64,000 bases of DNA from Salinivibrio sp. ES.052 (GCF_900141775.1 NZ_FSRI01000001.1:1272251-1336250), one strand, 5' to 3'. Positions 42,612-53,639 are shown, counted from the stretch's first letter. A program made the numbers and translations. Notes: generated by a model not told the origin, from the sequence alone.

Positions 42612-43607
42612 ATGCGAGAACAAGATAACCTCCTCGGTGAGTCAGACCGTTTTTTGGCGGTGCTAGACCACGTCAGTCAACTTGCTCCGCTAAACCGTCC
42701 GGTGCTGATTATGGGTGAGCGCGGTACGGGGAAAGAGTTGATCGCACAGCGCCTACATTATCTCTCAGCACGCTGGTCGCAACCGCTGGTGAGTTTAAAT
42801 TGCGCTGCACTCAGTGAAGGCCTGATCGATTCTGAGTTATTTGGGCATGAAGCCGGGGCCTTTACTAGCGCCAAAGGTCGACATGCGGGGCGCTTTGAGC
42901 GAGCAGAAGGTGGTACCTTGTTTTTGGATGAAATTGCGACAGCACCTATTGGCGTACAAGAAAAGTTACTGCGTGTCATTGAGTACGGTGAATATGAGCG
43001 TGTTGGTGGGGCCTCACCATTACGCGCCGATGTGAGGCTTATCTGTGCGACCAACGAGAACTTGCCCGAGCTGGCTCAACATAATCAGTTCCGTCCCGAC
43101 CTTCTTGATCGACTAGCTTTCGACGTGGTGCATCTTCCTCCGCTTCGTGAACGCCCGCAGGATATTGTGATCCTCGCTGAACACTTTGCGATGAAAATGG
43201 CGGTTGAACTTGGTTACCCGTTCTTCGCGGGTTTTTCTGAGCAAGCCCAATCTCAGCTGCTAACATATGCTTGGCCAGGCAATGTGCGGGAGCTAAAAAA
43301 TGCCGTTGAGCGCGCGCTCTCTCGCCATAATAATGCTGCTACACCAATAGATACCATCTGCTTGGACCCTTTTTCCCCGCCTTGGCAACACCGGCAACCT
43401 AGCGCTGCGGTGACCACAGAAACTGATGTACTCCCAGAGCTCCCCCTCGATCTGCGTCAGTGGCAAACCACGCAAGAGCACGACTTGGTCACAGCGGCAC
43501 TTTCTCAAGCCAATTATCATCAGAGAAAGGCCGCGCAGTTACTCGGCTTAAGCTACCATCAATTCAGGGGACTATTGCGAAAGCATAACGTGGGGCAAGA
43601 CGACTAA
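42612..43607 (+). CDS. pspF: Psp operon transcriptional activator PspF
   Basis: 331 aa from the ATG at 42612 (a TTG five codons earlier is rejected). Bacterial enhancer-binding protein with no N-terminal receiver, as usual for PspF. Walker A GERGTGKELIA near residue 35, sigma-54 contact loop AGAFTSAKGRH near 80 (GAFTSA instead of GAFTGA), Walker B GGTLFLDEIATAP near 103, Arg fingers in FRPDLLDRLAFDV, and C-terminal Fis-type helix-turn-helix (HQRKAAQLLGLSYHQFRGLLRKH). Divergent from pspA. Negative control by PspA is expected. Confidence 0.96.
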   Translation: MREQDNLLGESDRFLAVLDHVSQLAPLNRPVLIMGERGTGKELIAQRLHYLSARWSQPLVSLNCAALSEGLIDSELFGHEAGAFTSAKGRHAGRFERAEGGTLFLDEIATAPIGVQEKLLRVIEYGEYERVGGASPLRADVRLICATNENLPELAQHNQFRPDLLDRLAFDVVHLPPLRERPQDIVILAEHFAMKMAVELGYPFFAGFSEQAQSQLLTYAWPGNVRELKNAVERALSRHNNAATPIDTICLDPFSPPWQHRQPSAAVTTETDVLPELPLDLRQWQTTQEHDLVTAALSQANYHQRKAAQLLGLSYHQFRGLLRKHNVGQDD

Positions 43608-43748
43608 ATTGGAGCGTTATTAGCGTGTATGTCAACCGATACGGCTTTTGCGCAAAGAAACATAAGATAGCCCCTACTTTGCTTGGTGGTAAGGCCGTTT
43701 CGGTGGTAGATTACGGGGTTTACTTTGATAGCTGATTTTACTTGGTTT

Positions 43749-45368
43749 ATGCGCGTTTTTTTCCAGTTTTTGATCCTAGGTGTTAGCGGCCTGCTCATCG
43801 CAGGGTGTGAACCTGCCAGTGATCAACGTGCGGCCGACAATCGTGGCTTTGTGTTTTGTGGCCCAGGCCAACCGAATACATTCAACCCTCAGTTGACCGA
43901 CGGTGGCCTAACCGCTGATACCCTGTCCAGTCAACTATATGATCGCCTGCTCCGACTCAACCCTGAGACTTATCAACCTGAGCCCATGTTAGCGAAAAGC
44001 TGGGAAGTCAGTAATGATGGCAAAACCTACACGTTCATACTCCGTCGCGGCGTCGCTTTTCATCGCAGTGTTAAATTTACACCTTCCCGTTATTTAAACG
44101 CCGAAGACGTTGTCTTTTCTTTTCGTCGCTTGATTAATCCTCGCCATCCTTTTCATCGCGTTTCTGGCGGACAATACCCATGGTTCGATAGCATGGACTT
44201 TGATGGCTTGGTCACAAACGTAAAGGCATCCGATACGTATCGGGTGCAATTTACCCTTTCACGACCTGATGTGTCGTTTCTCTCTACATTGGCAACCAAT
44301 TTTTCTGTGATCCTTTCAAAAGAATATGCCGATCAATTGCTAGAAGCCGGCTCTCCTGAGAAAATCGATACCGACCCAGTGGGAACAGGTCCGTTCGCCT
44401 TGGCTGAGTATCAGCCGCGTGAGTTTATTCGCTTACGACGTCACTGGCAGTATTGGCAAGGCCCAGCTCCGATGGAACAGGTGGTCTTTGATGTGTCGAC
44501 GCGAGGCACCGGCACCTTAGCGAAAATGCTCACCGGTGAGTGCGATGTGCTGGCCTCTCCCGTCGCCAGCCAGCTTCCCGTGGTGGTCGATGACGCACGT
44601 TTCAGTTTGTCATCTCAAACCGGAATGAACGTGGCTTTTATTGCGCTCAATACCCGTCACCCTGCTTTATCCGAAGTTGAAGTGCGTCAGGCAATTAACC
44701 TCGCAATTAATCGCGGCGCATTACTTAGCTCCGTCTATTATGGGACAGGGGCTCCCGCGACCAGTTTGTTACCCCCCATGTCTTGGGCCTATGACCCAAA
44801 TCGACAAACTAAGCACGATCCCAAACTTGCCGCCGCTTTACTCGCCAAAGGGGGATATCGACACGGGTTTAAAGTGGATCTCACTGTGCCACTAAAACCG
44901 ACTGCTTTTAATCCAAGTCCGCGGAAAACCGCTGAGTTGATTCAAGCAGATCTCGGCGAAATAGGGATTGATGTGACGATTATCCCAGAAAAAACCGTTA
45001 ACCGATCATCGATTCGTGAAGGTGATGACAGCCACGACATGGTGCTTACCGGTTGGGTGGCGGATAATGGTGATCCCGATGCCTTTTTACGTCCTTTGCT
45101 AACATGTAATGCAAAGTTCACAGGCTGGAATACCTCGAATTGGTGTAATCGCTTTTTTGATCAGATATTAAATCAGGCAATCGCTACTGACGAAATGACG
45201 ACGCGCAAAGCGTTTTACCGAGAGGCGCAAACCATTCTTGATCGTCGAATGCCGGTAATTCCACTGGCTCATGGTATTCAACACCAGGTCCGTGACGCGC
45301 GTTTAACCGGACTGACCATGACGCCATTTGGTGCGGACAGCTTTGCTGACGTGTCTCGGGAGCATTAA
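43749..45368 (+). CDS. sapA: Peptide ABC transporter substrate-binding lipoprotein SapA
   Basis: 539 aa from the ATG at 43749; a TTG eight codons upstream is rejected. Signal peptide with lipobox LLIAGC (Cys near residue 20), so an anchored lipoprotein. Family 5 extracellular solute-binding protein: RLNPETYQPEPMLAKSWEVS, VAFHRSVKF, FSFRRLINPRHPFH, DPVGTGPFAL, and NLAINRGALLSSVYYGTGAPATSLLPP. Sap systems take up or resist antimicrobial peptides, and SapBCDF forms a putrescine exporter in E. coli. First of five genes; the order pspF-sapABCDF is conserved. Confidence 0.93.
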   Translation: MRVFFQFLILGVSGLLIAGCEPASDQRAADNRGFVFCGPGQPNTFNPQLTDGGLTADTLSSQLYDRLLRLNPETYQPEPMLAKSWEVSNDGKTYTFILRRGVAFHRSVKFTPSRYLNAEDVVFSFRRLINPRHPFHRVSGGQYPWFDSMDFDGLVTNVKASDTYRVQFTLSRPDVSFLSTLATNFSVILSKEYADQLLEAGSPEKIDTDPVGTGPFALAEYQPREFIRLRRHWQYWQGPAPMEQVVFDVSTRGTGTLAKMLTGECDVLASPVASQLPVVVDDARFSLSSQTGMNVAFIALNTRHPALSEVEVRQAINLAINRGALLSSVYYGTGAPATSLLPPMSWAYDPNRQTKHDPKLAAALLAKGGYRHGFKVDLTVPLKPTAFNPSPRKTAELIQADLGEIGIDVTIIPEKTVNRSSIREGDDSHDMVLTGWVADNGDPDAFLRPLLTCNAKFTGWNTSNWCNRFFDQILNQAIATDEMTTRKAFYREAQTILDRRMPVIPLAHGIQHQVRDARLTGLTMTPFGADSFADVSREH

Positions 45369-45371
45369 ACC

Positions 45372-46334
45372 ATGCTGATTTATACCTTACGACGCTTCAA
45401 CTTATTCCTTATCACTTTAGTGATCCTGACCTTAGTCGCCTATAACATCATATTATTGACGCCCGATGCGATTTGGCATCAATATGATTATTGGATAGGT
45501 TGGATTTATTACCTGCGCCAACTGCTCGATGGTAACTTGGGGTTCACCGCTAACGGTAACTCTGTCATGAGCACACTGACCCATGTTGCCCCCGCGACAT
45601 TGGAGTTATGTATTGCGGCCCTAGTGATCAGTTTTATCGTTGGTGTGCCATTAGGAACATTGGCTGGGCTGCGCAGCCAAGGGCCTACCGATAAAGTGAT
45701 CTCCTCACTCGCGTTAGTCATCTTTTCTATCCCCACGTTCTGGCTAGCTATCTTATTTATCATGATATTTTCGCTAGACTTGCAGTGGTTCCCCGTATCA
45801 GGCCGCTATAACCTTTTGTATGAAATTCCGCATATTTCTGGGTTTGCACTGGTCGATTTATGGCTGTCTGATTTACCCCTACAGGGCAAAGTGGCCACGG
45901 ACATCATACGGCATCTGGCATTACCGACACTGACACTGGCGGTGATCCCTACTACTGAGATCATTAAAATGGTCAGAGATTCAATGTCTTATGTCATGCG
46001 ACAGAATTATATCAAAGCCGCTGCAACCAAAGGGCTATCGAAGACCGAAATCGTCCTTCGTCATGGGATGAAAAATGCCATTCCGCCGATCATTCCTAAC
46101 TTTGGCCTGCTAGTTTCCACCATGGTGACGTTTGTGATCATTGTCGAGTCGGTGTTCAACTGGCCAGGAATTGGTCGCTGGTTGCTCGATGCCTTGATCG
46201 CCAAAGACTATATGTCCGTGCAAGCAGGGGTGCTGGTGATCGGTGGGTTTGTACTGCTGATTAATATTATCTCCGATGTGTTAGGGGCCTTTATGAATCC
46301 GCTGGTAAGGAAAAAATGGTATGCCCTCAAATAG
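45372..46334 (+). CDS. sapB: Peptide ABC transporter permease SapB
   Basis: 320 aa, six membrane helices of the binding-protein-dependent permease type. First helix LFLITLVILTLVAYNIILL; the EAA-like loop is YVMRQNYIKAAATKGLSKTEIVLRHGMKNAIPP near residue 205. Pairs with SapC in the inner membrane. RBS GGGAGC; starts 3 bases after sapA and overlaps sapC by 14 bases. Confidence 0.95.
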   Translation: MLIYTLRRFNLFLITLVILTLVAYNIILLTPDAIWHQYDYWIGWIYYLRQLLDGNLGFTANGNSVMSTLTHVAPATLELCIAALVISFIVGVPLGTLAGLRSQGPTDKVISSLALVIFSIPTFWLAILFIMIFSLDLQWFPVSGRYNLLYEIPHISGFALVDLWLSDLPLQGKVATDIIRHLALPTLTLAVIPTTEIIKMVRDSMSYVMRQNYIKAAATKGLSKTEIVLRHGMKNAIPPIIPNFGLLVSTMVTFVIIVESVFNWPGIGRWLLDALIAKDYMSVQAGVLVIGGFVLLINIISDVLGAFMNPLVRKKWYALK

Positions 46335-47208
46335 CGTTTACGTTGAACAGCATATTCCAACCCAGTTTGAACGCACGTGGAATGCTTTTCGCCGTAATAA
46401 ACTGGCGGTCATCGGCTTTTGGTGCCTTATTGGGCTAATTTTAGTCACACTGTTCGCTCCTTTACTCGCGCCTTGGAGCCCACAACATCAAACGGGCCAA
46501 CTCCTGATGGCGCCATCTTGGGTGCAATCGGGGCAAATTGAATATTTCTTAGGTACCGACGATCTCAGCCGCGACATGCTCTCGCGCCTGATTGCGGGGT
46601 CTCGGTTAACATTTGGCTACGCACTGGTTACTGCTGTATTGGCCGCCGGTGTGGGTGTGGCTATTGGGGTACTGGCCGGGATGACTAAAGGACTTAAATC
46701 AAGCGTGTTAAACCACATTCTTGATAGTATTCTTTCTATCCCTTCGCTATTGCTGGCTATTATCGTGGTCGCCTTTTTGGGGGTCGGTGAAACCCAGGTC
46801 TTACTCGCTATCTGGCTTTCTTTGATCCCACGTATTATTCGGGCGGTGTACACCGCCGTACATGACGAAATAGAAAAAGACTATATCATTGCAGCACGTT
46901 TGGATGGAGCGAATGATATCTACTTGTTATACCACTCTATTTTTCCGAATATCGTGACGGTATTAAGCACAGAAGTGACACGTGCGATCTCGGTGGCGAT
47001 TCTTGATGTTGCTGCACTGGGCTTTTTAGGGTTGGGCGCCCAACCCCCAGCCCCTGAATGGGGGGCTATGTTAGGTGATTCTGTCGAACTGATTTTTACC
47101 GCGCCGTGGACAGTGACTCTACCCGGTATGGCCATTGCGTTTAGCGTGTTGGTTGTTAACCTAGTAGGCGAAGGGGTCAGCCAAGCCATCAATGCAGGAA
47201 CTGAATAA
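46321..47208 (+). CDS. sapC: Peptide ABC transporter permease SapC
   Basis: 295 aa. N-terminal helix (about 29-50: [22 protein letters not shown]) typical of the DppC/OppC class, then [25 protein letters not shown] and the EAA loop [28 protein letters not shown] near residue 185. The ATG overlaps sapB; the TAA shares one base with the sapD ATG (TAATG). Partner of SapB. Confidence 0.95.
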   Translation: MPSNSVYVEQHIPTQFERTWNAFRRNKLAVIGFWCLIGLILVTLFAPLLAPWSPQHQTGQLLMAPSWVQSGQIEYFLGTDDLSRDMLSRLIAGSRLTFGYALVTAVLAAGVGVAIGVLAGMTKGLKSSVLNHILDSILSIPSLLLAIIVVAFLGVGETQVLLAIWLSLIPRIIRAVYTAVHDEIEKDYIIAARLDGANDIYLLYHSIFPNIVTVLSTEVTRAISVAILDVAALGFLGLGAQPPAPEWGAMLGDSVELIFTAPWTVTLPGMAIAFSVLVVNLVGEGVSQAINAGTE

Positions 47209-48215
47209 TGCCGTTATTAGATATTCGACACCTGACCATCGAAATTGAAACGCCCCAAGGAATGGTAAAAGCCGTTGATAGAATGAGCTTAACCATCAAT
47301 GACGGTGAAATCCGTGGACTGGTGGGCGAGTCTGGCTCAGGAAAAAGCTTGGTCGCCAAAGCCATTTGCGGTGTCACCAAAGATCAATGGCATGTCAGCG
47401 CTGACCGATTAAGGTTGGGCAATATTGACTTACTTGAGCTCCCCGCCCGCGAGCGCCGCCATGTGGTGGGTAAAGATATCGCAATGATCTTTCAAGAGCC
47501 ATCGACTTGTCTCGACCCCTCTGAGGTCGTCGGTCATCAACTTGAAGAAGCGATCCCTCCGGCTTCTTTCTCTGGAAGCTGGTGGCAACGCCTTAACTGG
47601 CGCAAACAACATTCCATCGCCTTGCTCCACAAAGTAGGGATCAAAGATCATAAGCGTGTGATGGATAGTTATCCATATGAATTGACTGACGGTGAATGTC
47701 AAAAGGTCATGATTGCGATGGCAATCGCTAACCGCCCTCGGTTATTGATCGCAGATGAGCCTACCAACGATTTGGATCCCATCACTCAAGCGCAGATTTT
47801 CCGTTTGCTAAGTCGCACCAATCAGCTTTCAAACACGACCATTTTGTTGATTAGCCACGATCTTACCTTAGTGACACGTTGGGCCGACAGGATCACAGTG
47901 ATGTATTGTGGCCAGTCCGTCGAGTCGGGGAACCGAGAACAAATCTTATCAACGCCGCATCACCCCTATACGGATGCTCTATTGCGGACGATGCCAGATT
48001 TTAGCCGTGAGATCCCGCACAAAAGCAAGTTAGAAACCTTACCAGGTTCCATCCCCCCGCTACAGCATTTACCCATCGGCTGCCGGCTGGGGCCACGCTG
48101 CCCTTATGCACAGCGTAAGTGTGTAGAGGTGCCGCACACGCAAAAAATAAAGAATCATAAATTCGCCTGTCATTTCCCGCTCAATATGGAGAACAAGAAT
48201 GGCCGCTCTTCTTGA
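47208..48215 (+). CDS. sapD: Peptide ABC transporter ATPase SapD
   Basis: 335 aa. Walker [14 protein letters not shown] near residue 39, signature region [20 protein letters not shown] near 155 (degenerate LTDGE, as in E. coli SapD), Walker [15 protein letters not shown] near 178, H-loop LLISHD. C-terminal oligopeptide-transporter domain with the Cys-rich [15 protein letters not shown]. SapD also binds ATP for Trk potassium uptake in E. coli. Overlaps sapF by 17 bases. Confidence 0.95.
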   Translation: MPLLDIRHLTIEIETPQGMVKAVDRMSLTINDGEIRGLVGESGSGKSLVAKAICGVTKDQWHVSADRLRLGNIDLLELPARERRHVVGKDIAMIFQEPSTCLDPSEVVGHQLEEAIPPASFSGSWWQRLNWRKQHSIALLHKVGIKDHKRVMDSYPYELTDGECQKVMIAMAIANRPRLLIADEPTNDLDPITQAQIFRLLSRTNQLSNTTILLISHDLTLVTRWADRITVMYCGQSVESGNREQILSTPHHPYTDALLRTMPDFSREIPHKSKLETLPGSIPPLQHLPIGCRLGPRCPYAQRKCVEVPHTQKIKNHKFACHFPLNMENKNGRSS

Positions 48216-49014
48216 GATTGATGGGCTTTCAAAAGACTATCACCATCGTACCGGTTGGTTGAAAAAACGTGTCACCCATGCCGTTAAACCCGTTTCATTT
48301 TCTCTGGATGTGGGTGAGACCATTGCGTTTGTGGGAGAGAATGGTTCTGGTAAATCGACCCTAGCACGTATGATTGCTGGTGTGATTGAACCCACATCAG
48401 GGCAAATTCGCGTGAATGGCGAAACACTTCGCTACAAGGATTATCAAACCCGGTGCAAACTCATACGGATGATCTTTCAAGATCCGAATACCTCGCTGAA
48501 TCCGCGCAACCAAATTGGTCAGATTTTGGAAGGACCATTACGCCGAAATACCAATATGACCTCACAAGAACGCGGAAAGAGGATCAAAAACACGCTTTTA
48601 CGTGTTGGCTTACTGCCCGAACACGCTTATTTTTATCCGCAAATGCTCGCAACGGGACAAAAGCAACGGGTATCACTCGCACGTGCACTCATTCTACAGC
48701 CCAGTGTGATTGTGGCAGATGAAGCGTTAAATGGCTTAGACATGTCCATGCGCTCGCAGATCATCAATTTGTTGCTTGAACTGCAAGATGAAATGGGTCT
48801 CTCCTATGTCTATGTCTCTCAGCATATGGGGGTCATAAAGCATGTCACTGATAAACTCATGGTGATGCAAAACGGTGAAGTCGTTGAGTCCGGCGACACC
48901 GCATCGTTATTCGCCAACCCACAACATAGCCTGACTCAACGACTTATCGATAGCCACTTCACCGCTCCCGTCTTGGATAGACGCTCACGTAAGTCGGCTA
49001 GCCCACGGCCCTAG
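48199..49014 (+). CDS. sapF: Peptide ABC transporter ATPase SapF
   Basis: 271 aa. Walker [14 protein letters not shown] near residue 48, Q-loop [13 protein letters not shown], signature [18 protein letters not shown] near 150 (ATGQ, as in SapF), Walker [15 protein letters not shown], and H-loop VSQHMG. Last sap gene, RBS GGAGAACAAG. A bidirectional hairpin separates it from pyrF. Confidence 0.95.
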   Translation: MAALLEIDGLSKDYHHRTGWLKKRVTHAVKPVSFSLDVGETIAFVGENGSGKSTLARMIAGVIEPTSGQIRVNGETLRYKDYQTRCKLIRMIFQDPNTSLNPRNQIGQILEGPLRRNTNMTSQERGKRIKNTLLRVGLLPEHAYFYPQMLATGQKQRVSLARALILQPSVIVADEALNGLDMSMRSQIINLLLELQDEMGLSYVYVSQHMGVIKHVTDKLMVMQNGEVVESGDTASLFANPQHSLTQRLIDSHFTAPVLDRRSRKSASPRP

Positions 49015-49021
49015 TGTGTGA

Positions 49022-49053
49022 TATGAGCGGTACAAAACACCTTACCGCTCATA
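49022..49053. terminator. Bidirectional hairpin sapF / pyrF
   Basis: TATGAGCGGTA (49022-49032) pairs with TACCGCTCATA (49043-49053), 11-bp perfect stem, loop 10. Between convergent genes; no T-run. Confidence 0.65.
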
Positions 49054-49069
49054 ACGTGACAGCGAGTAT

Positions 49070-49768
49070 TTAAACTCCCAGTGAGTCATTGAGGGCCGCT
49101 AATACGGCCACAGGATCAGCGGCTTGCGTAATCGGTCGGCCAATCACTAAGTAATCAGAGCCCGCGTTGACTGCTTCCTCTGGTGTCATAATACGGCGCT
49201 GATCCCCCTTAACACTACCTGCTGGACGGATCCCTGGCGTAACCAGCTTAAAAGCATCTCCACACTGCGCCTTAAGCATATTGGCTTCGTGAGCCGAGCA
49301 CACGACGCCATCTAACCCCGACTGTTTTGTTAAGCCCGCCAAACGCTGTACCTGGGCTTGAGGTGAACCATGTACTCCAGTACCCGCTAAATCTGCCTCA
49401 GTCATACTCGTGAGTACCGTTACACCAATCAGCCATGGACGATTGCCGCCATAGGGGACTAATGCTTCTCGCGCAGCCATCATCATGCGCTCCCCGCCAG
49501 AAGCATGAACATTGACCATCCATACACCGAGATCCGCTGCAGCAGCCACAGCCCGTGCACAGGTATTAGGGATATCATGAAATTTTAAATCGAGGAAAAC
49601 GTCATGCCCACCAGCATGAAGTTGCTTAACGAGTGCCGGCCCAAACAAGGTAAACATTTCCTTGCCAACTTTTAGACGACATGAACCTGGCTCTATTTTA
49701 TCGGCAAACGCCAAGGCTTGGTTCATATCTGCATAATCAAGTGCCACAATGACTTTTGGGTCGCGCAT
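49070..49768 (-). CDS. pyrF: Orotidine 5'-phosphate decarboxylase
   Basis: 232 aa, last step of UMP synthesis. Seen: [20 protein letters not shown], Lys-rich active site [13 protein letters not shown] near residue 59-69 (Asp-Lys-x-x-Asp type), [11 protein letters not shown]-like [14 protein letters not shown] and the phosphate loop [10 protein letters not shown] near 178 with [14 protein letters not shown]. Follows lapB after 88 bases that include a terminator, so it probably has its own promoter. Confidence 0.96.
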   Translation of the reverse strand: MRDPKVIVALDYADMNQALAFADKIEPGSCRLKVGKEMFTLFGPALVKQLHAGGHDVFLDLKFHDIPNTCARAVAAAADLGVWMVNVHASGGERMMMAAREALVPYGGNRPWLIGVTVLTSMTEADLAGTGVHGSPQAQVQRLAGLTKQSGLDGVVCSAHEANMLKAQCGDAFKLVTPGIRPAGSVKGDQRRIMTPEEAVNAGSDYLVIGRPITQAADPVAVLAALNDSLGV

Positions 49769-49830
49769 TTTGTCTCCTAGTTCCTTGCTTAGTCAGTATC
49801 AAACGGCAATGTGCCGTAACGATAGATAAA

Positions 49831-49858
49831 AAAATGGCGATGCCCAAGCATCGCCATT
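49831..49858 (-). terminator. Terminator of lapB
   Basis: AATGGCGATGC (49833-49843) pairs with GCATCGCCATT (49848-49858), loop CCAA; seven T follow on the - strand. The lapB stop codon overlaps the stem. Confidence 0.92.
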
Positions 49859-51026
49859 ATTCCCCATCAAGCCCCCGAATAGGCTTGATTGCACCCCAGC
49901 TTTTGCAAGATGGGCATTGCCAATAGAGGGCGTGTGTTGAGAAACCACATTTACGGCATCGGTAATGTGGCTTCACTTTCATTTGTTCTGCGACCAAATC
50001 TTTCAGCGTATTAAGGCTCGCTTTCGCTCGCCCCTCTTCAGCTTGTTCCACATGATATTCCATCAATTTATGGAAGCCGCGCATAGTCGGATTACGGGTA
50101 AGCTGGCGCGTTAAAAAGCTTTGCGCCATAGCGATATTTTCATTGTTACCAATGACTTCTGAGAGCATCAGCTCCGCACTCACCCCTGCGTTCTTTTCAA
50201 TACACTCTTTTAAAAACCGGACTAGATGCATTTCACGACCCAGTGCGCGATAGCTCTCCGCTAATAAGGGCAGTGCTTCACTGACAAAATCAGCATCTTG
50301 CTCAAGAATGTTTTCTAGTTGCTTGAGGGCCCCTTTGTAGTCCTCATGCTGGATATCGAGCTTAGCCAGCTTCAAACTCGCCCTCACGCACATTTTGTCG
50401 TAAGACAAAGCACGCCGTAGCCATTGTCGCGCTTTATGTTCATCACCCTCTGCCAACTGCTGCATAGCCAGTTCACAATGAAAATGGGCAATATCTTTAC
50501 GCAGCTTATGTTTGCCCATTTTGACAAGTTTAGCCGCAGTATCAATCGCTTGTTCCCATTCTCGGGTTTGTTGAGCAATCGCAAGCAGCTGCTGTAGGGC
50601 AAACTCACGATAATCTGGCTCATCAACGAGTTCCGCAAAGATTTTCTCTGCGCGATCAAAGAAACCTGCCACCATATAATCTTTTGCCAGCTGTTGCATG
50701 GCAAGATTACGTTGGTCGAGAGTAAGGTTGGGTCTTGCGATTAAGTTCTGGTGAATACGGATCGCCCGGTCGACTTCACCACGAGAGCGAAACAGGTTCC
50801 CCAGAGCAAGGTGGGTATCAATAGTTTCATTATCGACTTGTAAAAGTTCGATAAACAAATCAACCGCTTTATCTGATTGTTCAGACAGCAGTAGGTTGAG
50901 CCCCGCCACATACTGGCGAGACAAATGATGTGACTGTTCTTGCCGTCGATGACGAGCATTCCTGTTACCCATGTACCAGCCATAACCGGCGGCAATTGGC
51001 AGCAACAGAAACAACAGCTCTAGCAT
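49857..51026 (-). CDS. lapB: Lipopolysaccharide assembly protein LapB (YciM)
   Basis: 389 aa. N-terminal membrane anchor (LLFLLLPIAAGYGWYMGNRNARH), about nine TPR repeats in the cytoplasm (for example HLALGNLFRSRGEVDRAIRIHQNLI), and a C-terminal rubredoxin-type metal site YRCRKCGFSTHALYWQCPSCKSWG. LapB guides FtsH to degrade LpxC and so limits LPS synthesis. Three bases separate it from lapA, with which it forms an operon. Confidence 0.96.
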   Translation of the reverse strand: MLELLFLLLPIAAGYGWYMGNRNARHRRQEQSHHLSRQYVAGLNLLLSEQSDKAVDLFIELLQVDNETIDTHLALGNLFRSRGEVDRAIRIHQNLIARPNLTLDQRNLAMQQLAKDYMVAGFFDRAEKIFAELVDEPDYREFALQQLLAIAQQTREWEQAIDTAAKLVKMGKHKLRKDIAHFHCELAMQQLAEGDEHKARQWLRRALSYDKMCVRASLKLAKLDIQHEDYKGALKQLENILEQDADFVSEALPLLAESYRALGREMHLVRFLKECIEKNAGVSAELMLSEVIGNNENIAMAQSFLTRQLTRNPTMRGFHKLMEYHVEQAEEGRAKASLNTLKDLVAEQMKVKPHYRCRKCGFSTHALYWQCPSCKSWGAIKPIRGLDGE

Positions 51027-51029
51027 GAA

Positions 51030-51317
51030 TTATTGTTCCTTAAGCGGGTCCGTACGCAATTTATCAAGTTCTTTGCGTTGCTTTTCCACCTGTTTACGCA
51101 GCCCTCGTGCGGTCACTCTCGCTTTTAGGTATAACGCACCGCAGACTAACCAGCCTATGCCAAAACCAATGACAAAGGCGATACCCAAGATAACAGATAA
51201 GCGAAACTCACCTTGGGCGATGAGATAATTAAAGTTGACCACATCTTGGTTTTGCGCTCCCAGCGCCAAGGTGATCAGAAAACATAACACCAGAAACAGA
51301 ATGCCGAGTATTTTCAC
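51030..51317 (-). CDS. lapA: Lipopolysaccharide assembly protein LapA (YciS)
   Basis: 95 aa, DUF1049 family. Two membrane helices (ILGILFLVLCFLITLALGAQN and VILGIAFVIGFGIGWLVCGAL) followed by a basic coiled-coil tail (KARVTARGLRKQVEKQRKELDKL). Acts with LapB in LPS assembly control. Same order as in E. coli. Confidence 0.95.
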   Translation of the reverse strand: MKILGILFLVLCFLITLALGAQNQDVVNFNYLIAQGEFRLSVILGIAFVIGFGIGWLVCGALYLKARVTARGLRKQVEKQRKELDKLRTDPLKEQ

Positions 51318-51563
51318 AAGTATTCCCTCATTGCGAAAGGCCTAGTGGCTCTTCAATTATGGCAGAACGACAAGATGCGAGGCACTTGTCACTGTGAACG
51401 TTTGCGTGGTACGACAACGAAACGTTGCTAACGCACCCTTGGCCTATCTCTCTGCCTACTCGCATGATGACAAGCAGCGAGGTTTTAGTTTTGGGTACAA
51501 TATCTTACACAGAAGGTATGATTATGCAGGAAATTCGCCACGCAAGCTATGATCGATAGGCAT

Positions 51564-51598
51564 AAAAAAACGGCATACTTGCAGCATGCCGTTTTTTT
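51564..51598 (-). terminator. Terminator of ihfB
   Basis: AAAAAAACGGCAT (51564-51576) pairs with ATGCCGTTTTTTT (51586-51598), loop 9. T-run on both sides; placed 14 bases after the ihfB stop. So lapAB needs its own promoter in 51318-51563. Confidence 0.92.
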
Positions 51599-51611
51599 CA
51601 GCGTCTATCGC

Positions 51612-51896
51612 TTAACCATAAATGTTAACGCGATCACGAAGTTCCTTACCAGGTTTAAAGTGAGGGACGTATTTTCCGTCAAGCTCGACTTTTTCCCCTG
51701 TTTTTGGATTACGCCCCACTCGAGGCGCGCGATAATGGAGTGAGAAACTACCAAAACCACGGATTTCGATACGATCACCGCTTTCAAGTGTGTTCGCCAT
51801 ATATTCAAGGATTTCCTTGATGGCATCCTCTACCTGCTTAGCAGATAGATGGGTTTGCTGACTACAGAGCCTTTCGATTAACTCAGATTTGGTCAT
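51612..51896 (-). CDS. ihfB: Integration host factor beta subunit
   Basis: 94 aa from the ATG at 51896 ([10 protein letters not shown]), same length as E. coli IhfB; an upstream Met is rejected. HU/IHF fold: [49 protein letters not shown], with the beta-arm Pro in RNPKTGE that kinks DNA. Forms the IHF heterodimer with IhfA. Follows rpsA, a conserved arrangement. Confidence 0.97.
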   Translation of the reverse strand: MTKSELIERLCSQQTHLSAKQVEDAIKEILEYMANTLESGDRIEIRGFGSFSLHYRAPRVGRNPKTGEKVELDGKYVPHFKPGKELRDRVNIYG

Positions 51897-51968
51897 AAAC
51901 ACCCCGCTTTAGTATGTTTCTCAACAGTATAAATGCAGAGGGGGAAAATTTCCCCCTCAACTTATACA

Positions 51969-53639
51969 TTATTCGCTCTTCGCAGCTTTAAACGCGTCAG
52001 CCATTGCGTTACCGATAGAACCTTCTTCGGTCTTGTTCAGGCTCGCGACGGCTTCTTGCTCGTCAGCTTCGTCTTTCAGACGAACAGACAGGTTAAGAAC
52101 GCGGTTCTTACGGTCAACACCGGTGAACTTCGCTTCAACACTGTCGCCAACTGAAAGCACTTGCGTCGCGTCTTCAACACGGTCACGCGATGCTTCAGAA
52201 GCACGAAGATAGCCTTCAACACCTTCTGCTAGCTCTACAGTTGCGCCTTTAGCGTCAACAGCCGTTACCGTACCGTTAACGATAGCACCTTTTTTGTTCG
52301 CTGCCAGGTAGTTGTTGAATGGGTCTTCTTCCATCTGCTTGATACCAAGCGAGATGCGCTCACGCTCTGCGTCAACCTGAAGAACCACTGCTGAGATCTC
52401 GTCACCTTTCTTGTATTCACGAACGGCTTCTTCGCCAGTTGCGTTCCAAGAAATGTCAGACAAGTGAACCAGACCGTCGATGCCGCCGTCTAGACCGATG
52501 AAGATACCGAAGTCAGTGATTGACTTGATCTTACCAGTTACACGGTCGCCTTTGTTCTGAGTTTCAGCGAATTGCTGCCATGGGTTGGCTTTACACTGTT
52601 TCAGACCTAGGCTGATACGACGACGCTCTTCGTCGATGTCCAGAACCATAACTTCAACTTCGTCACCCACGTTAACCACTTTAGATGGGTGGATGTTCTT
52701 GTTGGTCCAGTCCATTTCAGACACGTGAACCAGACCTTCAACGCCTTCTTCGATTTCAACGAAGCAGCCGTAGTCAGTGAGGTTGGTTACGCGACCAGTC
52801 AGCTTGTGACCTTCTGGGTAACGGTTAGCAATTGCTACCCATGGATCTTCACCCAGTTGTTTCAGGCCGAGTGATACGCGAGTACGCTCACGATCAAACT
52901 TCAGAACTTTAACGTTGATTTCATCACCAACATTAACGATTTCTGATGGGTGCTTAACGCGTTTCCACGCCATGTCAGTGATGTGAAGCAGGCCGTCAAC
53001 GCCGCCCAGATCAACGAACGCACCGTAGTCAGTCAGGTTCTTAACGATACCTTTAACTTCCATGCCTTCTTGCAGAGAAGCTAGCAGCTCGTCACGTTCA
53101 ACACTGTTTTCTGACTCGATAACCGCACGACGAGAAACAACAACATTGTTGCGCTTCTGGTCAAGCTTAATTACTTTGAACTCGAGCTCTTTGCCTTCCA
53201 GGTGAGACGTATCACGTACTGGACGAACGTCAACCAGTGAACCCGGTAGGAACGCACGGATGCCGTTCAGTTCTACGGTGAAACCACCTTTAACTTTACC
53301 GTTGATAACACCGTTAACGGTTTCAGCTTCTTCGTACGCTTTCTCTAGCTGGATCCAAGCTTCGTGACGCTTAGCTTTCTCACGAGAAAGCTGAGTTTCA
53401 CCGAAGCCATCTTCCACTGCGTCCAGGGCTACATCGACTTCACCGCCTACTTCAATTTCAAGTTCGCCAGCAGCGTTCTTGAATTGATCAGCCGGAATGG
53501 ACGATTCAGATTTCAGGCCTGCGTCAACCAGAACGAAACCGTTCTCGATAGCAACAACAGTACCCTTAACAATAGAACCTGGGCGAGTTTCGATTTCTTT
53601 TAGAGACTCTTCAAAGAGTTGAGCAAAAGATTCAGTCAT
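51969..53639 (-). CDS. rpsA: 30S ribosomal protein S1
   Basis: 556 aa, six S1 RNA-binding domains in series. Seen: N-terminal [26 protein letters not shown], then repeats each ending in RISLG or similar ([45 protein letters not shown]). S1 delivers mRNA to the 30S subunit. Codon use is strongly biased, as expected for a highly expressed gene. Upstream is cmk as in E. coli. Confidence 0.98.
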   Translation of the reverse strand: MTESFAQLFEESLKEIETRPGSIVKGTVVAIENGFVLVDAGLKSESSIPADQFKNAAGELEIEVGGEVDVALDAVEDGFGETQLSREKAKRHEAWIQLEKAYEEAETVNGVINGKVKGGFTVELNGIRAFLPGSLVDVRPVRDTSHLEGKELEFKVIKLDQKRNNVVVSRRAVIESENSVERDELLASLQEGMEVKGIVKNLTDYGAFVDLGGVDGLLHITDMAWKRVKHPSEIVNVGDEINVKVLKFDRERTRVSLGLKQLGEDPWVAIANRYPEGHKLTGRVTNLTDYGCFVEIEEGVEGLVHVSEMDWTNKNIHPSKVVNVGDEVEVMVLDIDEERRRISLGLKQCKANPWQQFAETQNKGDRVTGKIKSITDFGIFIGLDGGIDGLVHLSDISWNATGEEAVREYKKGDEISAVVLQVDAERERISLGIKQMEEDPFNNYLAANKKGAIVNGTVTAVDAKGATVELAEGVEGYLRASEASRDRVEDATQVLSVGDSVEAKFTGVDRKNRVLNLSVRLKDEADEQEAVASLNKTEEGSIGNAMADAFKAAKSE

